From: Flammeovirga sp. SJP92
GTDB lineage: Bacteria > Bacteroidota > Bacteroidia > Cytophagales > Flammeovirgaceae
Length of the DNA: 64,000 bases
Direction: 5' to 3'
Assembly (NCBI RefSeq): GCF_001583495.1
Contig: NZ_LQAQ01000037.1
Location: forward strand, 1 to 64,000
Shown: piece by piece, positions 8,345 through 17,304 of the stretch
Layout: each line of letters begins with the position of its first letter
How positions within the stretch are numbered: position 1 is the first letter of the stretch
Notes under the pieces: generated by a model
What the model was told of the DNA's origin: nothing
What the model saw: only the letters and a program-made list of their open reading frames with translations
The model's database searches: none
Position numbers and translations under genes: made by a program

Positions 8345-8917
8345 ATGAAAAGTAACAATCATACGAAAATACTAATTAGTTCACTATTTTTTATAGTATT
8401 TGGAAGTGCCTGTAATGAGGAGAATGATGAAGTAACTTTAAAGGATGTTATTGACTTTAACTTAATAAACAAATGGGAGTTAGTCAAGGTTTCGAAAATT
8501 GAGAAACTACCATCTCACATATATGATTCTATTAAATGTATCGATGGAACCCCTTACATATTTAATGATGGGATTAAATCAAAATATGTGAGTGAAACAG
8601 ACCAACCTGATTCAATAATTAATTTCCAACCACTTAATGACATTTGGACAATTTACAGCGGAGATTCTTTATTGATAGAAAGAGAAGGTTTTCAACCAAT
8701 CAGTCCTGTTTGTAATCAAGGAGAAATAATATGGATGACCTCTCCTGGATTTCCTGTATACAATTTTAAAATGAAATGGGAAGCGACGAGTGAAAGCTTT
8801 TCAATTTTAAATGACAACCTTGAATCCGTTAATTTTCAAATAGACTATATTGACAAAGATAGTTTAGTACTTGAAATGCCTAATAACAAACTGACCTTTC
8901 AAAGACAGAAAAACTAA
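8345..8917 (+). CDS. Lipoprotein, unknown function
   Basis: A 190-residue lipoprotein with a signal sequence ending FGSAC (Cys at 23). The mature part includes FNLINKWELVKVSK, an opening seen in Bacteroidota lipocalin-like lipoproteins, and ends with a beta-rich segment (LVLEMPNNKLTFQRQ). A lipocalin-like assignment is tentative and no ligand can be inferred. Confidence 0.65.
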   Translation: MKSNNHTKILISSLFFIVFGSACNEENDEVTLKDVIDFNLINKWELVKVSKIEKLPSHIYDSIKCIDGTPYIFNDGIKSKYVSETDQPDSIINFQPLNDIWTIYSGDSLLIEREGFQPISPVCNQGEIIWMTSPGFPVYNFKMKWEATSESFSILNDNLESVNFQIDYIDKDSLVLEMPNNKLTFQRQKN

Positions 8918-8933
8918 TCCACAGTCGAGCAAG

Positions 8934-9322
8934 TACATTGTAAACTAAGTTTTCGTTATTTATAGTGTTTAGAAATCAGGAGATTTCTGATGATCTGAAG
9001 GACACGAATGACGCTAACGCTTAACATTCGCGCCATTGAGCTTTCTACCACTATAGTTTGGTAGTACTCCCCCTGGCATTGAAGGGAAAAGTGTTAAGAA
9101 TTTTATGAATTGAGCCGTTAAAAATGATTTTCTTGTCTGAGCAAAGCGAGTTTAAAATCATTGAGGCGAGCGGAATGAAATTTAGCTTTTGACTTCTAAG
9201 CCTAGATTTTTTGCTTCGTTTTTCAGCAATGGAAAAATGAAGAAGAAGGAAGCTTGAAAGTAGGTCATAAAAGCCTGCAGAATAATTGACTAAAGATTTG
9301 CGGTAATTTAGTTTACAATGTA
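8934..9322. mobile_element. MITE, TA-flanked (family 1, longest copy)
   Basis: Perfect 13-bp terminal inverted repeats CATTGTAAACTAA (8936-8948) and TTAGTTTACAATG (9308-9320) are flanked by TA on both sides, the target duplication of IS630/Tc1-mariner elements. The 389-bp interior has no transposase frame. Related shorter copies lie at 25162, 33779 and 53771. It splits a junction resembling CAGTCGAGTAAG at 7148, which locates the empty site. Confidence 0.75.
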
Positions 9323-9323
9323 G

Positions 9324-9400
9324 TAAGTTAGGGGAATCTCACCCCTAACTTCTCACAGAACCATCCCTTAATCTCTCAATTCATACGGCTCACGTGTTAT
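9324..9400 (-). mobile_element. Degenerate group II intron 3' end
   Basis: The same stem as at 7161-7179 (TTAGGGG/CCCCTAA) is followed on the minus strand by a decayed domain V at 9358-9391. It keeps GAGCCGTATG and GGTTC but the distal strand has mutated (GGATGGTTC), so catalysis would be lost. The rest of the 8918-9887 gap up to 9545 holds no gene I can support. Confidence 0.55.
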
Positions 9401-9544
9401 ACAGAGCCCTACAAGAAGCTGTAACCTAAAGACCAAAGATATATTCACCCCACCTCGAATAATAGAATTCAGAGTTTGGGCTTTTTACTGAATTATAGTT
9501 CCAATTTTCCTTGAAACCTTAACTCCCTAAAGGTAGCTGATCAT

Positions 9545-9840
9545 ACAAGGTCTGGCTTTTTTATTGACTCTAAAGTCCTATTGTAGAAAGTCGCCACCGC
9601 CCTTCAGCTAGAAGACATTGAACTGAAAATAAGAAAGTCATCATTTCAACCCCAAATTGCATTTACTCACGAATTGATTTGAAAAAAATCTATTCTTGTT
9701 TTGTAATACATAAACATGTAAATTGAAATCATCTTTCAACAATCTAATAGCAAACTAATTTTAAAAAGAAGTTGGGAGTACTTTTTACTAATGGATATAT
9801 ACCATATGGCGTATATCCGTTAAATCTTTGAGAAATAAAC
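9545..9840. repeat. Non-coding repeat, copy 3, ending in a hairpin
   Basis: A close copy of 7228-7560 in the same order and orientation. It ends with an attC-like stem: TAATGGATATATACC (9791-9805) and GGCGTATATCCGTTA (about 9808-9824) pair at most positions. It is followed by TCCAATGTTGG, similar to the right ends near 700 and 7541. Confidence 0.6.
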
Positions 9841-9887
9841 GCCATTGTACTCATCCAATGTTGGTGGTAAGCATACTAAATCTAAGA

Positions 9888-10400
9888 ATGAAATTCAGAC
9901 TGATAATAATACTTCTTATTTGCGTGTCCAGTAGTTCGTTTGGACAAGTAAAAGCCTTTGACTTCTCAAAATTGACGTTTAAAGGTCTTGAATTCCGTTT
10001 ATCTAAAGACCTTGTAATTAAGACATTCGGACTAGGTGAAATTATAGATCCGCAATACGAATGCGGTTTTTATGCTAATGATCAGCAGGGTGCACCTTTT
10101 TATCAAATGTCGTTTAACTCTTTTAACTACATTGGAAGTGACTCTGAAAAATTTATTCTTGAGAATGTCTATTTCAACCTTGACAGTGGCCTATCAATCC
10201 AGTATGACCGATGGACTTTGAATGGACAGACAACTAAGGCAGACTTGGTAGAAATATTTGGTGACTACGTTAAAACTTATTTCGCTAATAATCCTGAAGT
10301 TAACGATATCCTCATCTATGACGCAAATGGAGATGATGGAGTTATATTTACATTTAAGGAAAACAGACTTATTAGCTTTCGGTACTGGTCACCATGTTGA
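9888..10400 (+). CDS. Secreted hypothetical protein
   Basis: A 170-residue exported protein. I chose the ATG at 9888 because it gives a clean signal peptide (MKFRLIIILLICVSSSSFGQ). The longer frame from 9828 begins inside the boundary hairpin. The mature part (AFDFSKLTFKGLEFRLSKD...) has no recognised motif. Single gene between two boundary elements. Confidence 0.65.
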   Translation: MKFRLIIILLICVSSSSFGQVKAFDFSKLTFKGLEFRLSKDLVIKTFGLGEIIDPQYECGFYANDQQGAPFYQMSFNSFNYIGSDSEKFILENVYFNLDSGLSIQYDRWTLNGQTTKADLVEIFGDYVKTYFANNPEVNDILIYDANGDDGVIFTFKENRLISFRYWSPC

Positions 10401-10427
10401 CAAAAAAAAGCCTACCACCAATATCAA

Positions 10428-10477
10428 CTAAACTCCAATCTCGGGTGACGCAACCACTCACGAATTTAGCCATTATG
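10428..10477 (+). repeat. GTTTAGY-type boundary element
   Basis: CTAAACTCC at the left pairs loosely with CGAATTTAG at the right, with an inner TCGGGTGA / TCACGA pairing. The right flank is TTTAGCCATTATG, as at 19763 and 21799. The following 127 bases to the next gene show nothing else. Confidence 0.45.
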
Positions 10478-10603
10478 CTAGCCTCAATTGTGAGTCATAA
10501 CAAGTGGAATAATTCAGAATTAGTCGTTTTACTTTTATACTTGAAAACTAGACAATTGATATCATAATGACAGTAATTATTAAATCTTAAATCAAACTTA
10601 TAT

Positions 10604-11143
10604 ATGGAAACGATCAATACCAATAAATTTTGGAAACTTATTGACAAAGCTGTCCAAGCTTCTAACGGAGACAATCATTTAAAAGAAAGATATCTAGTCC
10701 ATGAACTAGAAAAATTATCGCTTGACGAAATAAAAAATTTTGAATTTGCTTTTCGAAAATGCATAATTGAAGCTGACGAGTTTAAAATTATGGCAGCACA
10801 AAAGATTATTGAAGGCTATGTTTCAGATGATAGTTATTTATATTTCCGTTGTTGGCTAATTGGACTTGGAGAAAATGTTTATGCTGAGATCTTAAACAAC
10901 CCAGACTATTTGGCAAACATTGTAGATCAGAAAGAAATCCTCGATTGGGAAGGCTTAATGTACGTCGCGACAGATGCTTATTCTAAAAAAACAGGTAAAG
11001 AAGAGGATGAAACTTTCCCTAGAGACATTGCAATTGATTTGGGACTTGATTACGATTTTGGGGCACCTCCAACGAAAGGTAAGGATTGGACAGAAGATGA
11101 ACTCCCAACAATGTTACCTAACTTATGGGCAAAGTTAAATTAA
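10604..11143 (+). CDS. DUF4240 domain protein
   Basis: A 179-residue soluble acidic protein. The opening TNKFWKLIDKAV, the central LYFRCWLIGLGENVY and the segment MYVATDAYSKKTG are the pattern of DUF4240, a family common in Bacteroidota and Actinobacteria and often found beside polymorphic toxins; its biochemical function is unknown. The gene stands alone between boundary elements. Confidence 0.65.
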   Translation: METINTNKFWKLIDKAVQASNGDNHLKERYLVHELEKLSLDEIKNFEFAFRKCIIEADEFKIMAAQKIIEGYVSDDSYLYFRCWLIGLGENVYAEILNNPDYLANIVDQKEILDWEGLMYVATDAYSKKTGKEEDETFPRDIAIDLGLDYDFGAPPTKGKDWTEDELPTMLPNLWAKLN

Positions 11144-11151
11144 AAATCACA

Positions 11152-11170
11152 GACGCAACCTACCAGCGTC
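11152..11170 (+). repeat. Short hairpin between array genes
   Basis: GACGC and GCGTC enclose AACCTACCA, words that also occur in the boundary at 10411-10450 (CCTACCACC, GACGCAACC). Probably a remnant of the same kind of boundary. Confidence 0.35.
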
Positions 11171-11212
11171 ACCGTATCCATGTCGTCAGCAATGCAAATA
11201 CAGACACAACAT

Positions 11213-11803
11213 ATGAAATCAATATTGAAAGTTTTTAATGTTACTTTTCTGATAATTTTTATTGGTATAAATGCATATTCTAAAGAAATAACTTTGGAAC
11301 AACCATCCAATGAAACTTCTGAGACTGATACAGTAAAAAAAACATTTTCTGCAGATTTAGTATGTTCCCAATTGAACAATGCACTTCAGTATCTTAAAGA
11401 CAATAAGATATTCTCAAAAAAGTTTAGAATGGATTATAAAATAAGGTCTGGTTGGGGGTATAACATTTTTCTTACTGAGTATCTTTCATACAAATTGAAT
11501 GTGTCAGAAAATGATGTATGGAGGATTGATAATGAAAAACGTAGTAAAGCATTAATACACCTTAAGGAAAGCGTACCCTATGAGGACACTTTAATGTTTA
11601 TCGACAATTGTAAGATTATTGATAAAACAAAGAAGAAAAGTAAGTGGACGATTCTTATATCTAAAACGGATGCTGAATCCATGTTAGTTCAATTTTCCTA
11701 TAAAAAAAGACCCGATTTGCATGGAAGTGGGTTAATGTATTTATTCTTTTATGATGAGCATAATGAAATAGTCTCTTTCTATAAGACTTCTTGGATTGAA
11801 TAA
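11213..11803 (+). CDS. Secreted hypothetical protein
   Basis: A 196-residue exported protein. The ATG at 11213 is chosen because the signal peptide (MKSILKVFNVTFLIIFIGINAYS) begins there; the frame from 11180 adds 11 residues encoded by boundary sequence. The mature domain contains CSQLNNALQYLKDNK and ends with a beta-rich part. No family recognised. The esterase gene starts 48 bases later and may share a transcript. Confidence 0.6.
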   Translation: MKSILKVFNVTFLIIFIGINAYSKEITLEQPSNETSETDTVKKTFSADLVCSQLNNALQYLKDNKIFSKKFRMDYKIRSGWGYNIFLTEYLSYKLNVSENDVWRIDNEKRSKALIHLKESVPYEDTLMFIDNCKIIDKTKKKSKWTILISKTDAESMLVQFSYKKRPDLHGSGLMYLFFYDEHNEIVSFYKTSWIE

Positions 11804-11851
11804 GAAAGCAAAACTTAAAACAATGTAAATTACAATAATAACAAACTTAAA

Positions 11852-12673
11852 ATGAAAATCTTCAATTTAATATTAATACTTCTATTCCCTTTTTTAGGCT
11901 ATTCTCAAACTAAAGTAACAGATCTTACTTTTGGGAAAAAAATAACTATTAACTCTGAAATATTATCAGATTCAATTGAATGTTGGGTTCGTATACCTGA
12001 AAGATTAAATCAATCAAACTCAAAAATTGATTCAGTATCCTTACTAGTTCTATTAGATGGAGATGAATATTTTAAAATAGCATCTGATATTGCAGAACTT
12101 TATGAATGGTCAAACAAAATGCCATTAACTGTTATAGTAGGATTACCAAGTACTGGCGAAAGCAGATATAAATATTATACACCAACCAATGTAAAAAATT
12201 TAAACAGTAAAGAGGATAGTATTTTATATTCAAAAACGGGTAATTTTAATCTTTTTGAATCCTCATTATCACAAGAAGTCATACCCCGTTTGGAACATTA
12301 CTTACAAGTGAAATTTTCAGAAAAAACAATATTTGGTCATTCTAATGGTGGATTAGGAGCTTTATCATTTTACATATCACAAAATCATTTGTTTGATCAT
12401 TATATTGTGGCAAGCCCGGCAATCCTTTGGGATAACTATTATATCCAAAAAAATATCTCTAATAATTCTCGTAAAGAATCTATTTATTTAAGCCTTAGTA
12501 ATAATGGTTGGGACTATTCATTAAAGTCGTATGGAACATTAATAGATGTTTTAGAAAAGACCAATAAACGGTTTAAGTTTAAATTAAATGAAGAGGAAAA
12601 TCATGCAACTAATGGCTTACGAACTTTACTAGATGGTTTAATCTATGTCAATAATAAGAATAAAATACAGTAG
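11852..12673 (+). CDS. Secreted alpha/beta-hydrolase (esterase D-like)
   Basis: A 273-residue hydrolase with a signal peptide (MKIFNLILILLFPFLGYSQ). The nucleophile elbow GHSNGG (about residues 163-168) follows the strand EKTIFGHSNGG, and LLVLLDGDEYF plus IVGLPSTGESRYKYYTP fit the putative esterase (Fes/EsteraseD) family. A late His in EEENHATNG is a candidate catalytic base. Members hydrolyse ester-linked siderophores, feruloyl groups or acyl esters; the substrate here is unknown. It is followed by a long repeat-type boundary (12674-12914). Confidence 0.75.
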   Translation: MKIFNLILILLFPFLGYSQTKVTDLTFGKKITINSEILSDSIECWVRIPERLNQSNSKIDSVSLLVLLDGDEYFKIASDIAELYEWSNKMPLTVIVGLPSTGESRYKYYTPTNVKNLNSKEDSILYSKTGNFNLFESSLSQEVIPRLEHYLQVKFSEKTIFGHSNGGLGALSFYISQNHLFDHYIVASPAILWDNYYIQKNISNNSRKESIYLSLSNNGWDYSLKSYGTLIDVLEKTNKRFKFKLNEEENHATNGLRTLLDGLIYVNNKNKIQ

Positions 12674-12928
12674 TTAACCATAAGGGCTTAGCTTGGTCTG
12701 AAAGTATGGTTACCGATAATTGGGACCTTATAACGATATGCTTACCTTATCCTACCGCCTATGCCTCTTACTTTACTTATGTCTCGCTTCACGGTATCCT
12801 TTCGAACTCTCGTTCACAGGAGTATTCAACAGTAGCAACTTTTGGGCACACAGATCAGCTAATCTCCATCCACCGGGTGACTCATCCGCTGGTCGTAGTT
12901 TAGCATTTATATTGAGTGGCATGAATTC
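12674..12928. repeat. Composite boundary repeat, copy 1
   Basis: Two parts match the element at 17378-17630. The first is the block around 12783-12825 (CACGGTATCCTTTCGAACTC). The second is the hairpin at 12859-12903, CTAATCTCCATCCACCGG paired with CCGCTGGTCGTAGTTTAG, followed by CATTTATATTG. On the minus strand the outer block resembles structured group II intron domain sequence, but I cannot confirm that. Short frames here are not credible genes. Confidence 0.55.
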
Positions 12929-13540
12929 ATGAAAAAAATGAGAGAAAAATCACCTATAATATCACTTTTTGTTTTATCAATATTAGTTGGACTGATTTGG
13001 AGAATGGAAGTTGAATATCATGGCTGGGCTGGACTAACTTGGGTAGCATATTTTCATTTAGCAATTCCAACTGGCTTTTGTTTATTCCTAACATGGGCAA
13101 ACTTCTTTGTAAAGCTTGATTTAAAGAAACGGATTTTAATTAATTCTATTTCATTGATATATGGACTGATAATTTATTATGTGCTAGAAACGTCATTGTA
13201 TTATAATTTTGCTAGTGGACCATTAGGTTTTTTATTGGTTATGGAGATACCTGAATGGAAATTAAATTTGATAAGATTCTCATTATTGTTGATAATTCCA
13301 TTCATCCCATTAGGAGCATTCCTCATATTAAAATTATTTAGACTCGAACCGAATAGAAAATTTTTGATAATTTCAATTATAAGTATTGTTATATCAATAC
13401 CACTTTCTGTTTTAATGCTCGAAATTTCAAATCATAAGGGAGGACATGATTTAATACATTCTATTAAAAGTGGAATATTGATACCATTTTGGGTGTACTC
13501 AGTAGGACTTTTAATTATTGGTAAAAGAACAAAAAATTGA
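12929..13540 (+). CDS. Integral membrane protein, unknown function
   Basis: A 203-residue protein with about six hydrophobic segments (including FVLSILVGLIW, FHLAIPTGFCLFLTWANFF, LLLIIPFIPLGAFLIL and VYSVGLLIIG). No catalytic motif or family recognised. The second codon block (KKMREK) precedes the first membrane segment, supporting this start, which lies 15 bases after the boundary element. Confidence 0.65.
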   Translation: MKKMREKSPIISLFVLSILVGLIWRMEVEYHGWAGLTWVAYFHLAIPTGFCLFLTWANFFVKLDLKKRILINSISLIYGLIIYYVLETSLYYNFASGPLGFLLVMEIPEWKLNLIRFSLLLIIPFIPLGAFLILKLFRLEPNRKFLIISIISIVISIPLSVLMLEISNHKGGHDLIHSIKSGILIPFWVYSVGLLIIGKRTKN

Positions 13541-13808
13541 GTAAACAACTTTGTAGCCTTGTCAATCAAACTTCAACTGAACTTTCTCTCTTCGGAGAAG
13601 AAATTAGATTTCATTACAAAACAAAAGAAACTAAATCTTATCGAATAGATATCTATTATCAAGTTGTTTCTTTGGATAAGTTTCTAATGCGATTATTGAA
13701 TATTATAACTAGAAAAATGATTCAACTTACCCTAAGAATTTTGAATTACAATTTTATGAAAATATAAGTACTAGGATAAATGAAAACGGGTGTTTCGTAG
13801 ACCCATAA
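13537..13808 (+). pseudogene. Frameshifted small gene
   Basis: A frame opening with TTG at 13537 reads SLFGEEIRFHYKTKETKSYR and changes character near 13685. The +1 frame from there reads EYYN, an in-frame stop, then ENISTRINENGCFVDP to a stop at 13806-13808. Joined, they look like one decayed protein of about 90 residues. The end overlaps the terminator stem. It overlaps the preceding gene by 4 bases. Confidence 0.4.
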
Positions 13809-13826
13809 TTGAAATTATGGGTTTTT
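13801..13826 (+). terminator. Intrinsic terminator
   Basis: A 9-10-bp stem (ACCCATAAT/ATTATGGGT) is followed by TTTTT. It closes the membrane-protein unit before the SDR operon. The following 265 bases contain one boundary remnant (CACGAGTTTAGTCATCA, 13964-13980) and no gene. Confidence 0.8.
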
Positions 13827-14090
13827 GGGGAGATAACTCATTTCTCAACATTTGATCATAATATTTGGCCCATTCGTATTTTAATAGATTTAAAAACTGT
13901 AAATCTTTGAGACATATCAAGTTTATAATGAAAGTTGAAAAATGGGACAGCTTCCCATAAGCCCACGAGTTTAGTCATCACGTTGTGAGCAAGTTGAACA
14001 ATCAGTAAAACTGTTATGACCATCTGTAAAATGGTTAAGCTCAACTCCTAACTTCATAAGATATTTGTCTTAACAAAAATCAGAATTGTT

Positions 14091-15059
14091 ATGGCAAATA
14101 AAAATGTGATATGGGCTGATAAAGCCACTCTTTCAAAAGATCTAAGCGGCAAAACATACATAGTTACAGGTTCAAACTCTGGTGTAGGATTTGAGACCGC
14201 TCAACAACTGGTAAAACAAGGTGCACAAGTAGTAATGGCCGTTCGCAGACCTGAAGCTGGTGAAGAAGCACGCAAGAACTTCAAGAATGTAAAAGGGACT
14301 TGCGAAGTCATGAAATGTGACTTAGCTGATTTAGACTCTGTTCGCAATTTCGTGAATGAATTTAAAGCAAAACACAATCAGTTAGATGGATTGATGTGCA
14401 ATGCCGGTATGGTAAACATGGAAAACAAACCAAAGTACACCAAACACGGTTTTGAATATACCTGGTCAGCAAGCTATTTCGGACATTTCTTGTTAACTGA
14501 GTTGCTTTTAGACACATTAAAAGCTACACCAAACGCACGGATGGCCATCATTTCTTCTGTGGTGCATGCTGGTAGCCCAAAAAGCAGACCTAAAGTTCAC
14601 TTAGAAGATTTAAACTATAAAAAGAGAAAGTACGACAATTTTGCCGCCTACGGAGAGGCCAAAGTAGCCGTTGTTTTATACGCCAAAGAATTAGCTGAGA
14701 GACTCGAAGGAACAGGTGTTACAACCTACTCTATCCACCCAGGTTGGGCTCGTTCTAACTTTGGTAGTGGCGGTGGAGTCATAATGAAATCAATATTTTC
14801 ACTGGTTCAACCACTCACCAAATGGTTTAACATGAGTGACAGCTCATGGGAGTCTGCACAAACGTCATTGCACTGCTTATTGTCCGATGATGCACCTCAG
14901 CACTCAGGTGCCTACTTCAGTCAACACAGTGTGCTGTACAGAGATAAGGAATGCAAGAAAGGTGGGTGGCCAATGAAAAGCCCCAACCCAAATGCTAGTG
15001 ATATGGATTCAGCCAGAAAGCTAGTTAAGATGACAAGGGGAATGGTAGGATTGGACTAA
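14091..15059 (+). CDS. Short-chain dehydrogenase (protochlorophyllide reductase-like SDR)
   Basis: A 322-residue classical SDR. It has the NAD(P)-binding TGSNSGVG at about residues 26-33, NAG (MCNAG) near 105, and the YxxxK catalytic pair in YGEAK near 194. The WADK opening and length match the light-dependent protochlorophyllide reductase/retinol dehydrogenase-like subgroup, which outside phototrophs acts on assorted carbonyls. First gene of a four-gene + strand run with gaps of 13, 23 and 10 bases, so an operon. The substrate cannot be read from sequence. Confidence 0.85.
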   Translation: MANKNVIWADKATLSKDLSGKTYIVTGSNSGVGFETAQQLVKQGAQVVMAVRRPEAGEEARKNFKNVKGTCEVMKCDLADLDSVRNFVNEFKAKHNQLDGLMCNAGMVNMENKPKYTKHGFEYTWSASYFGHFLLTELLLDTLKATPNARMAIISSVVHAGSPKSRPKVHLEDLNYKKRKYDNFAAYGEAKVAVVLYAKELAERLEGTGVTTYSIHPGWARSNFGSGGGVIMKSIFSLVQPLTKWFNMSDSSWESAQTSLHCLLSDDAPQHSGAYFSQHSVLYRDKECKKGGWPMKSPNPNASDMDSARKLVKMTRGMVGLD

Positions 15060-15072
15060 AAACACAAAAAAG

Positions 15073-15681
15073 ATGAAATCATTCAAAACACTTATGGCTC
15101 TCATTGCTTTTGCATTTGCGACTACACACGTGCAAGCTCAAGACGGCTGGGAAACACATACTGCCAAGGACGGAATAACAACTGTAAAAAGTCGCGTTCA
15201 AAAAACAAAAGACTTTACCAGGATTGATTATACAGTAACATCAAAAGGAAACTTTACTCTGAAAGAGGCGGATGAATTTTTCAAAAACTCCGCCAACCAT
15301 AAAAAGTTTTGGGAAAATTGTGAGAAAAGTGAAGAGTTTAAGAAAATATCAGAAAATGATTGGTATACCTACTTGTACTTTAACTATTCTTGGCCAATGT
15401 CTGATGTCGATTGTGCACAGCACTTTACTAGAACGGTTACCTCAGAAAAAGTCGTTTTCAAAGCAACTACAACTCCGAATGCCATTGAAGACAGAGGCGT
15501 TGACAGATCTCACCTTTTTGATGTGATAATCACAGTAACTCCGATTGACGATGCAAGCTCAAACATAACGCTTGAAGTATCCTTTGGCAGTACGGTGAGT
15601 GGGCCTAAGTGGATGATCAATGCATGGCTTCCTGACGGCCCTAAAGAGATTATGGAAAGAATCATTGGTGAACTAGAATAA
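15073..15681 (+). CDS. Secreted START/SRPBCC-like protein
   Basis: A 202-residue protein with a cleavable signal peptide (ending THVQAQ, about residue 23). The mature domain shows the START/lipid-binding pattern: ADEFFKNSANHKKFWENC, then YTYLYFNYSWPMSDVDC, then a C-terminal helix (GPKEIMERIIGEL). START domains bind lipids or other hydrophobic ligands. Its place between an SDR and an NAD-epimerase suggests a shared hydrophobic substrate (inference). Confidence 0.7.
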   Translation: MKSFKTLMALIAFAFATTHVQAQDGWETHTAKDGITTVKSRVQKTKDFTRIDYTVTSKGNFTLKEADEFFKNSANHKKFWENCEKSEEFKKISENDWYTYLYFNYSWPMSDVDCAQHFTRTVTSEKVVFKATTTPNAIEDRGVDRSHLFDVIITVTPIDDASSNITLEVSFGSTVSGPKWMINAWLPDGPKEIMERIIGELE

Positions 15682-15704
15682 CAACCATTAAAGACCCAAA
15701 TAAA

Positions 15705-16373
15705 ATGAACGTAATAATCACAGGAGCAACAGGAATGGTAGGCGAAGGTGTTTTGCACGAATGCCTTAATCATTCGAAAGTGGATTCTGTCCTAATCATC
15801 AATAGAAGATCCTATGGAATGAGCCACCCTAAACTGAAGGAAATCCTTCACAAAGATTTTTCTGATTTCAGTTCCATAGAGAAGGAGCTGAATGGATATG
15901 ATGCTGCATTTTTATGTATGGGTGTTTCATCCGTTGGGTTGAAAGAAGATAAGTTCAGGTATTTGACTTATGATTTGACCATGGCTTTAGCCAAATCGTT
16001 AGTAAATATTAATACAAATATGACTATAACCTATGTGTCAGGAGCAGGTACCGACTCTACTGAGAAAGGTAGAACGATGTGGGCGCGTATTAAAGGGAAG
16101 ACCGAAAACGATCTAATGAAAATGCCTTTCAAAGCAGTCTACGCTTTTAGACCCGGTGGCATCACACCCATAAAGGGTCTAAAAAACACCTACCCTATGC
16201 TCAAAGCAATGTCCCCTATTTTACCTTTGTTCAGGTTTTTAATGCCCAAACTTATTTGCAGTTTGCAGGAAGTTGGAGTAGCCATGATTAATGCTGCCTT
16301 GCATGGCTATGAAAAAAAGATTCTTGAAGTAAAAGACATTGTGGAACTAGCTACTTTAGACAAAAAGCAGTAA
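15705..16373 (+). CDS. NAD(P)-binding epimerase/reductase-like protein
   Basis: A 222-residue Rossmann-fold protein with the dinucleotide-binding GATGMVGEG at residues 7-15, AAFLCMGVSS at about 66-75 and YVSGAGT at about 108-114. It is an atypical short SDR of the NAD-dependent epimerase/NmrA kind. No active-site YxxxK is obvious, so the catalytic role is uncertain. Third gene of the operon. Confidence 0.75.
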   Translation: MNVIITGATGMVGEGVLHECLNHSKVDSVLIINRRSYGMSHPKLKEILHKDFSDFSSIEKELNGYDAAFLCMGVSSVGLKEDKFRYLTYDLTMALAKSLVNINTNMTITYVSGAGTDSTEKGRTMWARIKGKTENDLMKMPFKAVYAFRPGGITPIKGLKNTYPMLKAMSPILPLFRFLMPKLICSLQEVGVAMINAALHGYEKKILEVKDIVELATLDKKQ

Positions 16374-16383
16374 TTCGATAGAC

Positions 16384-17304
16384 ATGAATGATATTTTTAG
16401 AATAACAAGTATTTCGCAATTCCATGAGATTTTAAACTTACCTGCACCAGAGCACCCATTAATCAGTTTTATCAACGAAAAGGATGCGATGAGCAAACCC
16501 GATATGGACGGCTCTATGTACGGTATTCGCTTCTCATCTGATATGTATGCCATCATGTACAAAGATAAAATCAGTGGGTCAATTGGTTATGGTAGAAATT
16601 CTTATGACTTTCAAGAAGGTACTTTGATCTTCGCTAGTCCAGGGCAAGTTTTCACTTCACCCAAAAAAGAAGAACTTGAAGGCAAGGAAGGTTGGACGTT
16701 ACTTTTCCACCCTGATTTATTGCTTAAATCAACACTTAGCAATAAGATAGATGCTTACTCTTACTTTTCGTATGAAGTAACAGAGGCCTTGCATTTATCA
16801 AAAAAAGAAGAGGCATTTATATTTGGAGTTATTGAGCAAATCAAAACGGAATACTCACAGAACTTAGATATGCATAGTCAAATTCTCATTCTCTCTAATT
16901 TGGAACTACTTTTAAACTATTGTATGCGCTATTATGACAGACAATTCTTTACGAGAACGAACCTTAACCGCGATTTTGTTTCGCAGTTTAACATAGAACT
17001 GAAGCAATACTTTACATCTGATTTAATAACGGATTTGGGAGCCCCACACGCAGATTATTTTGGAGAGAAGCTAAATATGTCTACTAACTATTTGAGCGAC
17101 ATGCTGAAAAAGGAAACCGGAAAGGGTATAAAAGAGCACATTGATGGGTACATCATAAGACGAGCAAAAAACATACTACTCAATTCTAATAAGTCAGTGA
17201 GCGAAATAGCGTACGATCTGGGTTTTGATTACCCGCAAAGCTTTACTCGGATGTTTAAGAAGAAAACAGGAATGAGTCCACTGGATTTTAGAACTTTGAA
17301 TTAA
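16384..17304 (+). CDS. AraC-family transcriptional regulator
   Basis: A 306-residue protein. The N-terminal about 190 residues form a sensor domain with cupin-like GTLIFASPGQVF. The C-terminal about 100 residues are an AraC DNA-binding domain with two helix-turn-helix motifs: STNYLSDMLKKETG, and SVSEIAYDLGFDYPQSFTRM ending in FKKKTGMSPLDFR. Last gene of the four-gene operon and therefore its probable regulator; an autoregulated operon is inference. Confidence 0.9.
   Translation: MNDIFRITSISQFHEILNLPAPEHPLISFINEKDAMSKPDMDGSMYGIRFSSDMYAIMYKDKISGSIGYGRNSYDFQEGTLIFASPGQVFTSPKKEELEGKEGWTLLFHPDLLLKSTLSNKIDAYSYFSYEVTEALHLSKKEEAFIFGVIEQIKTEYSQNLDMHSQILILSNLELLLNYCMRYYDRQFFTRTNLNRDFVSQFNIELKQYFTSDLITDLGAPHADYFGEKLNMSTNYLSDMLKKETGKGIKEHIDGYIIRRAKNILLNSNKSVSEIAYDLGFDYPQSFTRMFKKKTGMSPLDFRTLN

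Noticed and set aside
12706-12932. Two overlapping + strand frames of 65-70 codons
   Set aside because: They lie in the composite boundary repeat and the frame is not kept in the second copy at 17305-17663.
14091-17304. Treating the SDR-to-AraC operon as array cargo
   Set aside because: Four tightly spaced genes with no internal boundary hairpins and a normal operon layout; they look like ordinary chromosome.
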